This document shows positions 24,855 through 32,449 of a stretch of DNA of 64,000 nt, piece after piece. The stretch is from Nonomuraea aurantiaca (GTDB taxonomy: Bacteria; Actinomycetota; Actinomycetes; Streptosporangiales; Streptosporangiaceae). Under the pieces are notes generated by a model that did not search any database, was not told where the DNA came from, and saw only the letters and a program-made list of their open reading frames with translations. The DNA lies in the NCBI RefSeq assembly GCF_020215705.1, contig NZ_JAIWNB010000004.1:248001-312000 (forward strand), in the 5' to 3' direction. Numbering within the stretch: the stretch's first letter is position 1; each line of letters opens with the position of its first letter. Made by a program: the position numbers and the translations under genes.

Positions 24855-25946
24855 ATGTTTCCGCGCGAAGTGATCTCCACCGGTTCCCTGGTGCTGCGTT
24901 CTCCCTCCGACTCCGACGCCGAGGCGATCGCGCGTGCCTGTGACGATCCGGTGACGGCGCGCTTCCTGTACGTGCTGCCGTCGCCGTACACGTTGCGGGA
25001 CGCGCGTGACTACCTGCGGGCGGCGGAGCGGAAGTGGGCGGACGGCGGCGCGGAGTTCGCGATCACCGAGAACGGCCGTTACGTCGGCGCCATCGGCGTA
25101 CAGCCGCCCGACCCGTGGGGGGTGGCGCAGATCGGCTATCTGGCCGCGCCGTGGGCGCGCGGCAAGGGCGTGGTGACCAAGGCGACGCGAGCGGTGACCG
25201 AGTGGCTGTTCGACCATGGCGTCGAGCGGGTGGAGCTGCACGCCGTCGTCGAGAACATCGCCAGCCTGCGGGTCGCCTACAAGGCCGGTTTCCAGGAGGA
25301 GGGGCGCAGGCGTGACGCCAAGGTGCAGCGTGACGGGCGCCGCACCGACGTCATCACGCTTGCCAGGCTCCGGCGCGACTCCGGTGCGGCGGCCGATCCG
25401 TACCTGCCGTTCTTCGACGGCGGTGAGCTGAGCGACGGAGTGGTACGGCTGACGCCGATGGAGGTGGCCGACGCCGCCGACTTCCACCGGATGATGCGCG
25501 AGCCGAGCGTGGCCGCCTACGGGTTCGGGCCGCGCGCCACGCTGGAGGACAACGAGCGGCGCTGCCGCTACACCGGCTACTGGTGGGTGTCGGGGCAGCG
25601 GATCGAGCTGGCGATCAGGGACGCCGTGTCCGGGGAGTTCGCCGGGCACCTGCAACTGGTGCAGGTGCTGCCGATGATCGGGCAGGGCATGATCGGCTAT
25701 TCGCTGCTGCCGGACTTCCGGGGCAGGGGGTTCATGACGCGGGCCGTGCGACTGCTGGTGGACTGGGCGTTCACCCACACTCCCCTGCACCGGATCGTGG
25801 CCGGCACCGCCCTGGGCAACACGGCCTCGCACCGGGTGTTGGAGCGGTCCGGGTTCGTCCGGGAGTCCATTCACCGGGAGCTGTACCCCAAGGAGGACGG
25901 GAGCCGGGCGGACGAGGTGGAGTGGCTGCGTCTGCGCCCCAGCTGA
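24855..25946 (+). CDS. Tandem GNAT acetyltransferase (RimJ/RimL-like)
   Basis: A 363-residue protein made of two RimJ/RimL-type GNAT domains. Domain 1 (about 8-172) has TGSLVLRSPSDSDAEAIARA, GYLAAPWARGKGVVTKATRA (acetyl-CoA loop) and NIASLRVAYKAGFQEEGRRR. Domain 2 (about 190-360) has LTPMEVADAADFHRMMREPS, YSLLPDFRGRGFMTRAVRLL and NTASHRVLERSGFVRESIHR. Both acetyl-CoA loops look intact, so both halves may be active. Substrate unknown; N-terminal residues or small amines are typical for the family. It is divergent from trmI with 55 nt between starts. Confidence 0.87.
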   Translation: MFPREVISTGSLVLRSPSDSDAEAIARACDDPVTARFLYVLPSPYTLRDARDYLRAAERKWADGGAEFAITENGRYVGAIGVQPPDPWGVAQIGYLAAPWARGKGVVTKATRAVTEWLFDHGVERVELHAVVENIASLRVAYKAGFQEEGRRRDAKVQRDGRRTDVITLARLRRDSGAAADPYLPFFDGGELSDGVVRLTPMEVADAADFHRMMREPSVAAYGFGPRATLEDNERRCRYTGYWWVSGQRIELAIRDAVSGEFAGHLQLVQVLPMIGQGMIGYSLLPDFRGRGFMTRAVRLLVDWAFTHTPLHRIVAGTALGNTASHRVLERSGFVRESIHRELYPKEDGSRADEVEWLRLRPS

Positions 25947-26075
25947 CCGGAAATCCCGGTTTCCGGTTTGGGGGTGGTCAAGTGACACGGCGGCGGCGAG
26001 ACTCGGGGCACCGCCCCTGAGATACGCGTGATCACCCTGCGCGATCTCGTTTCCCCTCCTCAGAGGGATACAGCG

Positions 26076-26573
26076 ATGACTTACAACCGTGTCGACGTCG
26101 CCATGCGCGAACTCATCGCCTCGTTCTCCTGCCTGGACCCCGCGGGTCTGATCGACAGGCTGAGCGGGACCGCCGCGGCGGTCACCGGAACGGCCTACGC
26201 GGGATTCGTACGGGTGGACGCGCTACGGGAGGTCGCCCAGGCCGTCAATGTGCACGCGCCCCCGGTCGATCCGCTGCGGGTACGCCCGTGGCTGGAGGAG
26301 TCCGGGGTGCTCAAAACGCTCGCCACGCGGTCCGTCCGACTGCTGATCGTGCCGGACACGGCGATGGGCGAGCCCGGCTTCCTGGCCATGCCGGTGCCGC
26401 TCGCCACGAGGGACCACGTGTTCCTGTGGGTCGCGGGGCGCCGGTTCGGGGAGCCGGAGGAGCACCTGCTGAGCCGCTTCGCCACCGCCGCGGGCCGGGC
26501 CCTGGAGGCCGCCAGCGGGCTGGAGGCGGCCATCCGGCTGTTACGCGGCGTGCAGGCGTTCCCCTGCACGTGA
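26076..26573 (+). CDS. GAF-like domain protein
   Basis: A 165-residue protein starting MTYNRVDVAMRELIASFSCL, with LSGTAAAVTGTAYAGFVRVD, GEPGFLAMPVPLATRDHVFL and LSRFATAAGRALEAASGLEA, which together read like one GAF domain (alternating strands with flanking helices). GAF sensors bind small ligands, but no ligand residues can be pointed to, and there is no kinase or regulator output domain. GAGGGAT precedes the ATG at 26076; an upstream GTG at 26028 would add 16 residues without a ribosome site. The gene stands alone. Confidence 0.7.
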   Translation: MTYNRVDVAMRELIASFSCLDPAGLIDRLSGTAAAVTGTAYAGFVRVDALREVAQAVNVHAPPVDPLRVRPWLEESGVLKTLATRSVRLLIVPDTAMGEPGFLAMPVPLATRDHVFLWVAGRRFGEPEEHLLSRFATAAGRALEAASGLEAAIRLLRGVQAFPCT

Positions 26574-27017
26574 CGGGCGGCCGGCCGGATTCGGGACGGG
26601 CCGGATCACGAGAATACGGATGACCTACGGGTGGGTCCGATGGGTACGACGACCTTTTCCGTGCAGCGGTTTCCGGGAGATTCTTCGCCGCTTTCCTATC
26701 CCCAAACTTGGAAATTTCGTGATTTCCACAGAATGGGTTGACACGGCCTTCCGGACACCCGCGGCGGGGTCGCGGCTCTCTCGATCCCGCTGCTCAAGGA
26801 CGCCTCAGCCAACAGGCGGGCCGCCGGCCCGGGCCGGTGCGTGGCCTGGCGAATAGGCAGCCTGCCTGGCGCGGAAACGGCTTTGCGGACCGCCTGGTTC
26901 GTACACCCGCCGCGACCGCCGAGCGCCGCAGTAATCGTCGGCATATTTCGCATCTTTCCTCTCTAGAGAACGACGGGTGTCCCCGCACCAACGGGGCATC
27001 GCCTGCGTGGTCACGCA
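26574..27017. other. Non-coding stretch of 444 bases
   Basis: No open frame here has coding character or a recognisable domain. It is locally less GC-rich around 26690-26745 and holds a perfect palindrome and an isolated TTGACA. It probably includes the decayed 3' part of the GntR-type regulator gene that ends at 27018. Confidence 0.5.
26709..26728. promoter_or_regulatory. Perfect palindrome (7-6-7), possible orphan operator
   Basis: TGGAAAT (26709-26715), spacer TTCGTG and ATTTCCA (26722-26728) form a perfect inverted repeat, AT-rich against the genomic background. A TTGACA begins 10 nt further on at 26738, but no -10 box or intact gene follows. Confidence 0.45.
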
Positions 27018-27216
27018 TCAGCGGCACCGCTGCGTAACCGGCGCGCCAGCCTCCGCGACCACCGTGGTGAGCGCGCCGAGCATGTCGTTGCCCGAGGCTT
27101 CGCGCAGCGTCCGGTGAGGCAGGATGGGCCGTGACCACAAGGGCGCCCAGCTCATCGAGCAGGCTGCCGTGCAGGCTCGCGTCTGTGACGCCTCTCTCAC
27201 CTGCCTCATGCCTCAC
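27018..27216 (-). pseudogene. GntR/FCD-type regulator remnant
   Basis: Minus strand. After a possible GTG start at 27216 the frame encodes VTDASLHGSLLDELGALVVT, the opening of a FadR/FCD-subfamily GntR repressor just before its winged helix. The following bases shift frame and read HRTLREASGNDMLGALTTVV, which matches the middle of an FCD ligand-binding domain, then AEAGAPVTQRCR and a stop at 27018. The helix-turn-helix and most of the FCD domain (roughly 100 residues between the two blocks, plus the C-terminus) are missing. It is divergent from gluconate kinase, where a GntR regulator is the usual neighbour, so the kinase has probably lost its local repressor. Confidence 0.7.
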
Positions 27217-27318
27217 ATGCTTCGAGGTCAAAAGTATGATTATTCGACTTCTCAGCTTGATTGATACGACGCAAGCTGTCTGGTCTGACGCGCATCCGAG
27301 CCCGAGAGGTTGCCCCGC

Positions 27319-27828
27319 ATGGACGACTCCCCCCGCCCGCAGCTCATCGTCGTGATGGGGGTGACGGGATGCGGCAAGTCCACCGTCGGCGCCGCGCTCG
27401 CCGAACGCCTCGGGGTGCCGTTCGCCGACGCCGACGACTTCCACAGCCCCGCGAACGTCGCCAAGATGACCGCCGGAATGCCGCTCGACGACGCCGACCG
27501 GCTGCCGTGGCTGCGCGCGGTAGGCGCCTGGCTCGCCGAGCACGCCGGCACCGGGGCCGTGGTGGCGTGCTCCGCGCTGAAGCGCCGCTACCGCGACCTG
27601 CTGCGGGAGGCCGCGCCCGAGGCCATCTTCCTGCACCTCGACGGCGACATCGACATGATCAGGAAGCGGGTGGCGCACCGGCCCGGCCACTTCATGCCCG
27701 AGTCGCTGGTGGCCTCGCAGTTCGCAGCCCTCGAACCCCTCGGCCCCGACGAGCGCGGCGTCGCACTCGACCTGTCGCTGCCGGTCGACGACCTCGTGAA
27801 CGCCTATCTCGCCCGTACGACCTCCTGA
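27319..27828 (+). CDS. gntK: Gluconokinase
   Basis: Phosphorylates D-gluconate to 6-phosphogluconate, feeding the pentose phosphate pathway. The 169-residue product has MGVTGCGKSTVGAALAERLG (Walker A at about 14-22), the family hallmark FADADDFHSPANVAKMTAGM with PLDDADRLPWL, VVACSALKRRYRDLLRE, and FLHLDGDIDMIRKRVAHRPG with HFMPESLVASQFAALEPL. The ATG at 27319 is preferred to a TTG 9 nt upstream. The upstream region is unusually AT-rich (27222-27275) and contains AAGT-N11-ACTT, possibly the operator of the decayed GntR regulator. Its last codons lie in a 29-bp tandem repeat. No gluconate transporter is adjacent. Confidence 0.92.
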   Translation: MDDSPRPQLIVVMGVTGCGKSTVGAALAERLGVPFADADDFHSPANVAKMTAGMPLDDADRLPWLRAVGAWLAEHAGTGAVVACSALKRRYRDLLREAAPEAIFLHLDGDIDMIRKRVAHRPGHFMPESLVASQFAALEPLGPDERGVALDLSLPVDDLVNAYLARTTS

Positions 27829-27884
27829 ACGCCTATTCCGGCCGTACGACCTCCTGAAAGCCTGCCTCGCCCGGACGACCTCCT
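27798..27884 (+). repeat. Three 29-bp tandem repeats copying the gntK 3' end
   Basis: Units at 27798-27826, 27827-27855 and 27856-27884. Unit 1 encodes the end of gluconokinase (NAYLARTTS); unit 2, read in another frame, would give the nearly identical LLNAYSGRTTS. Each unit ends CGACCTCCT, so the gntK stop TGA is formed at the junction of units 1 and 2. Units 1 and 2 differ at few positions and unit 3 at a few more. Confidence 0.9.
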
Positions 27885-28280
27885 GACCGCACCCTGCGCG
27901 ACGTCCGGCACGCTCCTGGCCGACCGGTGTCGGCCGCCCGGAAATGGGCTGGATCCGCGACCGAAAGCGAGACGGCCCGACCGAAGGGGATAGGTCTGAG
28001 GACCAGAGGGCCCAGAACGAGAGGCCTCGTGCCGAGGAAGCCCCGGACGAGAGTGCCCAGGAGCGAGAAGGCCAGGAGCGAGAAGGCTCAAGGCGAAAGG
28101 GCTGACGCCGCCTTCCTGAAGGCCCTCAGCCCTGGCCGGCGGCTGGCGCATCGTGGCGGGCGGCGCATTGTCGCAGGCATCGTGGCGCGTCCAGTGACGG
28201 GCGGCGCACGGTGGCGGGTGGCCCACGGTGGCGGATCGGTGGCGCGTGGCGCACAGTGGCGGGTCGGTGGCGGTCACAGC
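27885..28280. other. Repeat-rich intergenic region without a gene
   Basis: Almost 400 bases without a supportable gene. It contains short imperfect repeats of AGCGAGAAGGC (about 28040-28090) and of GGTGGCGGGT/GTGGCGCG (about 28150-28270). Open frames across it are low-complexity Arg/Pro/Gly reads typical of non-coding GC-rich DNA. Confidence 0.6.
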
Positions 28281-28318
28281 TGAACGCCCGCGCCCCCCAC
28301 AGGGAGCACGGGCGTTCA
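28281..28318 (-). terminator. Hairpin downstream of the FHA gene
   Basis: TGAACGCCCG (28281-28290) and CGGGCGTTCA (28309-28318) pair perfectly over 10 bp with an 18-nt loop. It begins 32 nt after the FHA gene stop on the minus strand. No U-run follows. Confidence 0.55.
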
Positions 28319-28349
28319 GGGAGGAGCTGGAAGATTCAGGACGAAGGGC

Positions 28350-29828
28350 TCATCCCCGGTGGGCTTCGAAGCGCATCGTGCGGGAGACGCCGACGCGGAC
28401 GGTGGTGCCCGGGACGATGGTGACGGGCTCGTTGGGCGGGATGTCGTAGAAGTTGGGGTCGCCGGGCGGCTGGATCTGGGTGCCGTTGACCGACCCCAGG
28501 TCGACCAGGTTGACGTCCCAGCCGTCGAGCGCCACTCGGAGGTGCCTGCGGGACACCGACCCGTCGGGGCTGGTCACCTTGGCGGGCCTGGCCGTGCCGC
28601 CCGCCACCTCCGGCGCGCGCTCGGGGTCGCGGCCCAGCAGGTAGTCGCTCTCCAGCGGGAGCGCGGTGCCGTCGTCGAGGATGAGGACGCCGAGCGGGGG
28701 TCGCGGCCCCTTGTACGGTACGAGAGTGCGCTGGACGAGCGCGATGCCGCAGACCGCGCAGTAGGGCACGCGCGGGTCGTTGAAGTGGTCGTTCTTGCAG
28801 TCGACGCCGTAGACGAGTTGCCGGTCGCCGTGCTCCTCCTGGGCGGGCGGAGGCGGCGGCTGCTCGAACAATTCGCGGGGCTGTTCGAAGTGCTCGCGCG
28901 GCTGCTCGAAGTGTTCGCGCGGCTGGTCGTACTGCTCACGCGGCTGGTCGTAGGGCGAGGCGGGCTGCTCGTACTGCTCGGGCATCGTGCCGTTGCCGGA
29001 GTGCACGGGCGCCGGCTCGTCGTAGGTGGGGAACCCGCTCGGCTGCTCGGCGGGGGGCGGCGGGTCCGGGACCGCCGACAGGAACGGCGGCTGCTCCTGC
29101 GCGGGGGGCTGCGGCTGAGGCCCTGAGGCGGGCTGGGGGCCCGACAACGGCTGGGGTCCCGAGAACGGCTGCGGGCCCGAGGGACCGGCGGCCGAGGGGG
29201 TGGAACCCGAGGGGGTGGCGGGCTGGTCGTTGCCCGACAGCGGATAGGGGGCCATCTGCACCGGCGGCGGCACGACCAGGTCGGGCTCGAAGTGCAGGGC
29301 GGTGTTGGGCAGCTCGCTGGTCAGCGGTCTGGACTGCGCTGCGGGCCGCTCGGCGACCTCACCGAAGTCGCCCACCAGCCCGCCGCCGTGCACCACGCCG
29401 CCGTCGAAGCCGACCGCGGGATGCGGCTCGCCCCCGCCGGGCAGGCTCAGCGAGACGCGTTGGACCGGCCCGTTGATGAGCCGGTCGGCCCAGGTCAGCG
29501 AGTCGCTGCCGGCCAGCCGGGTCTCGCCGGACGCCGTGGTGACCGTGGCCGACGCGGAGCCGCTGACCAGGACGGCCACGCCGCCGTCGACCGGTCCCGC
29601 GACCGCGCAGGTGGCGGGGTCGCCGGTCATGTTGGCCGCGAGCACCTGGGCGGCGCGCCTGGCCAGCGCTCTGCCGTCGCCCCCGGCGGCGGCCGTCTCG
29701 CGTAGTGCCTTGAGCAGTTCATCGGCCGCGGCCTCGGCCGCGTCGCACACCAGCAACAGCCCGCCCAGATAGGCGACCAGCCCATCTCCGGGAAGCGGAC
29801 GTACCGCCCCGAAGCCCTGGCCCGTCAT
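28350..29828 (-). CDS. FHA-domain protein with Pro/Gln-rich repeat linker and zinc motif
   Basis: A 492-residue protein. Residues 1-155 form an alpha/beta region that looks like a degenerate PP2C-type phosphatase-like domain (LVAYLGGLLLVCDAAEAAAD, GDGRALARRAAQVLAANMTG, CAVAGPVDGGVAVLVSG); this assignment is tentative. A Pro/Gln/Ser-rich linker (about 195-345) includes SGPQP and five (E/D)QPREx(F/Y) repeats. A CKNDHFNDPRVPYCAVCG motif follows (three Cys and a His, zinc-ribbon-like), and the C-terminal FHA domain (about 395-490) has YLLGRDPERAPE, SRRHLRVALDGWDVNLVDLG and SVNGT. FHA binds phosphothreonine, so it is expected to respond to Ser/Thr kinase signalling. Confidence 0.85.
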   Translation of the reverse strand: MTGQGFGAVRPLPGDGLVAYLGGLLLVCDAAEAAADELLKALRETAAAGGDGRALARRAAQVLAANMTGDPATCAVAGPVDGGVAVLVSGSASATVTTASGETRLAGSDSLTWADRLINGPVQRVSLSLPGGGEPHPAVGFDGGVVHGGGLVGDFGEVAERPAAQSRPLTSELPNTALHFEPDLVVPPPVQMAPYPLSGNDQPATPSGSTPSAAGPSGPQPFSGPQPLSGPQPASGPQPQPPAQEQPPFLSAVPDPPPPAEQPSGFPTYDEPAPVHSGNGTMPEQYEQPASPYDQPREQYDQPREHFEQPREHFEQPRELFEQPPPPPAQEEHGDRQLVYGVDCKNDHFNDPRVPYCAVCGIALVQRTLVPYKGPRPPLGVLILDDGTALPLESDYLLGRDPERAPEVAGGTARPAKVTSPDGSVSRRHLRVALDGWDVNLVDLGSVNGTQIQPPGDPNFYDIPPNEPVTIVPGTTVRVGVSRTMRFEAHRG

Positions 29829-29846
29829 GACTCCTCCTTCATGACG
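29823..29846 (-). promoter_or_regulatory. Leader hairpin with SD in the loop and a 5-codon upstream ORF
   Basis: CGTCATGA (29823-29830) and TCATGACG (29839-29846) are a perfect inverted repeat. On the minus strand the loop is AGGAGGAG, the ribosome-binding site, and the FHA start codon lies in the downstream arm. The same stretch reads ATG AAG GAG GAG TCA TGA, a 5-codon ORF whose stop overlaps the FHA ATG. Confidence 0.6.
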
Positions 29847-30159
29847 ACCGTGCTGCGCTCATCGGTGCCCTCGCTGCGCTCGGTCACTCAACTCTCCTCC
29901 CCGGAGGCCGGCGTCATCACGGCACCCGCACTGCCGTGCCCGGCCACCAGCCATACGCATACCCATACGGCGAGGCGGCGTCGCGGCCGCCCCCGTCTCG
30001 ATTCGGTGAACCGGTGGACCGGTGGACCGCAATAAACCTGGCCGAACAGAACACTATCGGCCAGCCGTCTCATCCTCGAACCGCCGGGTGCGATCCGGAA
30101 TCACCTGATCACTGGACACGACACTAGCCGGGGGCTGCCGGTTATACGAGTGGGACAAA
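29847..30159. other. Intergenic region between the M50 protease and FHA genes
   Basis: About 310 bases with no supportable gene. Minus-strand TATAAC (complement of 30141-30146) and TAGTGT could be -10 boxes for the FHA transcript. ACACTAGCC next to GGGGGCTGCCGG near 30121-30140 has weak dyad symmetry. Short open frames here lack coding character. Confidence 0.5.
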
Positions 30160-31296
30160 TCAGACGCCGCTGAAGACACGGTTGACGTCGGCCGTGGCGA
30201 GCACGCCGTAGATCTCGCCGCCGCGCTCCACGAGCAGGTATTCGCCCGCCGGGGCCTCGCGCATGGCGTCGATGAGCGCCTCCCCCGTAAGGTCGGCGGC
30301 CAGCACCATGGACGGCTCCAGCGACTTGGCCATGGAGCCGGCGTTCACCCAGGGGCGGCGGTGCTCGGGAGTGGCCTGTACGGACGCCTCGTGCACGATC
30401 GCGACGGGGCGGCCTTCATGGTCGACGACGACGAGGGCGCCGGCCCGCTTCTCGGCGGCCTGGCGCAGCGCCTCCGACAGCGGGGTCTCGGCGACGACGG
30501 GGATCGCCCTGCGAGCCAGCGTACGGGCGTTGACCTGCGGGATCCTGGCGCGGATGCGGGCCACGCGCAGCGACTGGGTGGCCCCGAGCCAGATGAAGGA
30601 GGCCAGCACCAGCGGCCACAGCAGGTCGCGGAGGTCCACTTCCTGCCCGCTCATCAGCGGCATGGCGATGGGCGACACCACCAGCAGCACGGCCAGCACC
30701 CTGCCGCCCCAAGCGGCGGCGATGGTGCCGGATCCGGCGTTGCTGGTCAGCTTCCATACGCCGGCGCGCAGCATCCGGCCGCCGTCGAGCGGCAGGCCGG
30801 GCAGCAGGTTGAACACGCCGACGATGAGGTTGGCCAGCCACAGCTGCCAGATCAGCACTTCGGGGATGCCGCCGCCGTTGATCAGGAAGACGTCGGCGGC
30901 CAGGCCGATCCCGGCCAGGCCGAGCGACAGCGCCGGGCCGGCGGCGGCGACCATGAACTCCTTGCCGGGGGTCGGCGGCTCCTTCTCGATCTCCGACACG
31001 CCGCCGAGCAGGTAGAGGGTGATCCGGCGGACCGGCAGGCCGTAGGACTTGGCCAGCACGCTGTGGGCCAGCTCGTGCAGCAGGACCGAGACATAGAGGA
31101 GGATGGCGAAGACGAAGGCGACGGCGTAGGCCGCCGTGGCGTCGAGCTCGGGCAACATGGCCCGCACCCGGTCACCGAACATCCAGGTGATGAAGGCCGC
31201 GACGATGAACCACGTCCACGACACGTAGACCGGGATGCCGAACGGCTTTCCCATCCGAAGACCGGAAAATTCCTGCTGCGGGCTCTGCTCGCTCAC
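30160..31296 (-). CDS. Site-2 protease (M50) with C-terminal CBS domains
   Basis: A 378-residue membrane metalloprotease of the Rip3/SpoIVFB group. After GKPFGIPVYVSWTWFIVAAF, the zinc motif HELAH (74-78) lies in a membrane helix. The second active-site signature NLLPGLPLDGGRM (about 163-175) supplies the metal-binding Asp. Residues about 255-378 form a CBS pair (VNARTLARRAIPVVAETPLS, ALVVVDHEGRPVAIV, GEYLLVERGGEIYGVLATAD) that may sense adenine nucleotides. It would cut within membranes, releasing regulators or clearing signal peptides. AAGGAG precedes the GTG start. It is divergent from the RecB-like gene, a pairing I recall as common in actinobacteria near trmI/arc. Confidence 0.92.
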   Translation of the reverse strand: MSEQSPQQEFSGLRMGKPFGIPVYVSWTWFIVAAFITWMFGDRVRAMLPELDATAAYAVAFVFAILLYVSVLLHELAHSVLAKSYGLPVRRITLYLLGGVSEIEKEPPTPGKEFMVAAAGPALSLGLAGIGLAADVFLINGGGIPEVLIWQLWLANLIVGVFNLLPGLPLDGGRMLRAGVWKLTSNAGSGTIAAAWGGRVLAVLLVVSPIAMPLMSGQEVDLRDLLWPLVLASFIWLGATQSLRVARIRARIPQVNARTLARRAIPVVAETPLSEALRQAAEKRAGALVVVDHEGRPVAIVHEASVQATPEHRRPWVNAGSMAKSLEPSMVLAADLTGEALIDAMREAPAGEYLLVERGGEIYGVLATADVNRVFSGV

Positions 31297-31398
31297 CGCG
31301 CTCCTTGCCGTTCATTACGTGCTGTCCGCTGCCTTGATGCTACGCGCCGGACGAGGTACTCCCGGCTTCACGGGCCCTATTCTGTCGGGCTCTTGACC

Positions 31399-31404
31399 TA
31401 GAGT
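31399..31404 (+). promoter_or_regulatory. -10 box of the RecB-like gene, probably leaderless
   Basis: TAGAGT ends 7 nt before the ATG at 31412 and no Shine-Dalgarno is present, which also argues for 31412 rather than the GTG at 31403 as start. Confidence 0.55.
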
Positions 31405-31411
31405 GCGGTGC

Positions 31412-32272
31412 ATGACGTTGACCGAACCGGTGATCATCGGAGCCCTCTCCCCCTCCCGGGCGGGCGACTTCATGACCTGTCCGTTGCTCTATCGCTTCCG
31501 CGTGATCGACCAGTTGCCGGAGAAACCCTCGGCGGCCGCCGTGCGCGGCACGGTGATCCACGCGGTCCTGGAGCGCCTCTACGACCTGCCCGCGCCGCGG
31601 CGTTCGGTGGAGGCGGCGCTGGAGCTGCTGGAGCCGCAGTGGGAGCGGCTGCTGTCCGACGATCCGCACTACGCCGAGATGTTCGCCGACGACGACGAGC
31701 AGGCGACGTGGCTGGCGCAGGCGCGGGCGATGCTGGAGCGCTATTTCACGCTGGAGGACCCGACGCGGCTGGAGCCCGCCGAGCGGGAGCTCTATGTGGA
31801 GGCGGTCCTCGACGGCGGTCTCATGCTGCGCGGCTACGTCGACCGGCTCGACGTGGCGCCGAGCGGCGAGGTGCGGGTCGTCGACTACAAGACCGGCAGC
31901 GCGCCGGGCCCCGACTTCGAGGCCAAGGCGCTGTTCCAGATGAAGTTCTACGCGCTGGTGCTGTGGCGGCTGCGTGGCCAGGTGCCGAGGCTGCTGCAGC
32001 TGGTCTACCTGGGCGGCGGCGGCGAGGTGCTGCGCTACGCGCCCGACGAGGCCGATCTGCTGGCCACCGAGCGCAAGGTGCGGGCGCTGTGGACGGCGAT
32101 CGAGCGGTCGCTGGAGACGGGCGAGTGGCGGGCGCGGCGCAGCCGCCTGTGCGACTGGTGCGACCATCAGGCGCTCTGCCCGGAGTTCGGCGGCACCCCG
32201 CCGCCGGTGCCCGACCGGCAACCGGGCGACACCGTACGGAGCAACCGCCGGGCGGCCACCGACGAGCTGTAG
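31412..32272 (+). CDS. RecB-family PD-(D/E)XK nuclease with likely 4Fe-4S cluster
   Basis: A 286-residue, single-domain RecB/Cas4-type nuclease. SPSRAGDFMTCPLLYRFRVI carries the first cluster Cys; VRGTVIHAVLERLYDLP the conserved His; YVDRLDVAPSGEVRVVDYKT the catalytic Asp and D-x-K motif; ALFQMKFYALVLWRLRG the QxxxY motif. LCDWCDHQALCPEF (about 246-259) supplies three more Cys, completing an AddB/Cas4-like 4Fe-4S site. It resembles M. tuberculosis Rv2119, also near trmI and mpa. No CRISPR genes are nearby, so a repair or recombination role is expected. Its 3' end runs into imperfect tandem repeats. Confidence 0.9.
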   Translation: MTLTEPVIIGALSPSRAGDFMTCPLLYRFRVIDQLPEKPSAAAVRGTVIHAVLERLYDLPAPRRSVEAALELLEPQWERLLSDDPHYAEMFADDDEQATWLAQARAMLERYFTLEDPTRLEPAERELYVEAVLDGGLMLRGYVDRLDVAPSGEVRVVDYKTGSAPGPDFEAKALFQMKFYALVLWRLRGQVPRLLQLVYLGGGGEVLRYAPDEADLLATERKVRALWTAIERSLETGEWRARRSRLCDWCDHQALCPEFGGTPPPVPDRQPGDTVRSNRRAATDEL

Positions 32273-32390
32273 GCCGCACAGTACGGAGCAACCGCCGAGC
32301 TGCAGGCGGCACGGTCTGAAGCAGTCGGCGGGCGGTCACCGGCGGCACGGTCCGGAGCGACCGGCGGGCGGCCATGGACGGCTGTAGGAG
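32231..32390. repeat. Imperfect tandem repeats over the 3' end of the RecB-like gene
   Basis: Four degenerate units with the theme CGGTA/TCGGAGCAACCGCCGGGC begin near 32232, 32279, 32312 and 32348. The first lies in the last codons of the gene (VRSNRRAATDEL) and the rest follow the stop. Unit lengths vary (about 33-47 bp). Confidence 0.7.
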
Positions 32391-32437
32391 TCCGGCTCTC
32401 CTCCCCTGGGAGGAGGTTCCTGGCTCTCACCTGGACC

Positions 32438-32443
32438 TACAGT
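32438..32443 (+). promoter_or_regulatory. -10 box of the histidine kinase gene, probably leaderless
   Basis: TACAGT ends 6 nt before the GTG at 32450. The intervening GAAGCG is too close to act as a ribosome-binding site. AGGAGG at 32411 is too far upstream. Confidence 0.45.
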
Positions 32444-32449
32444 GAAGCG

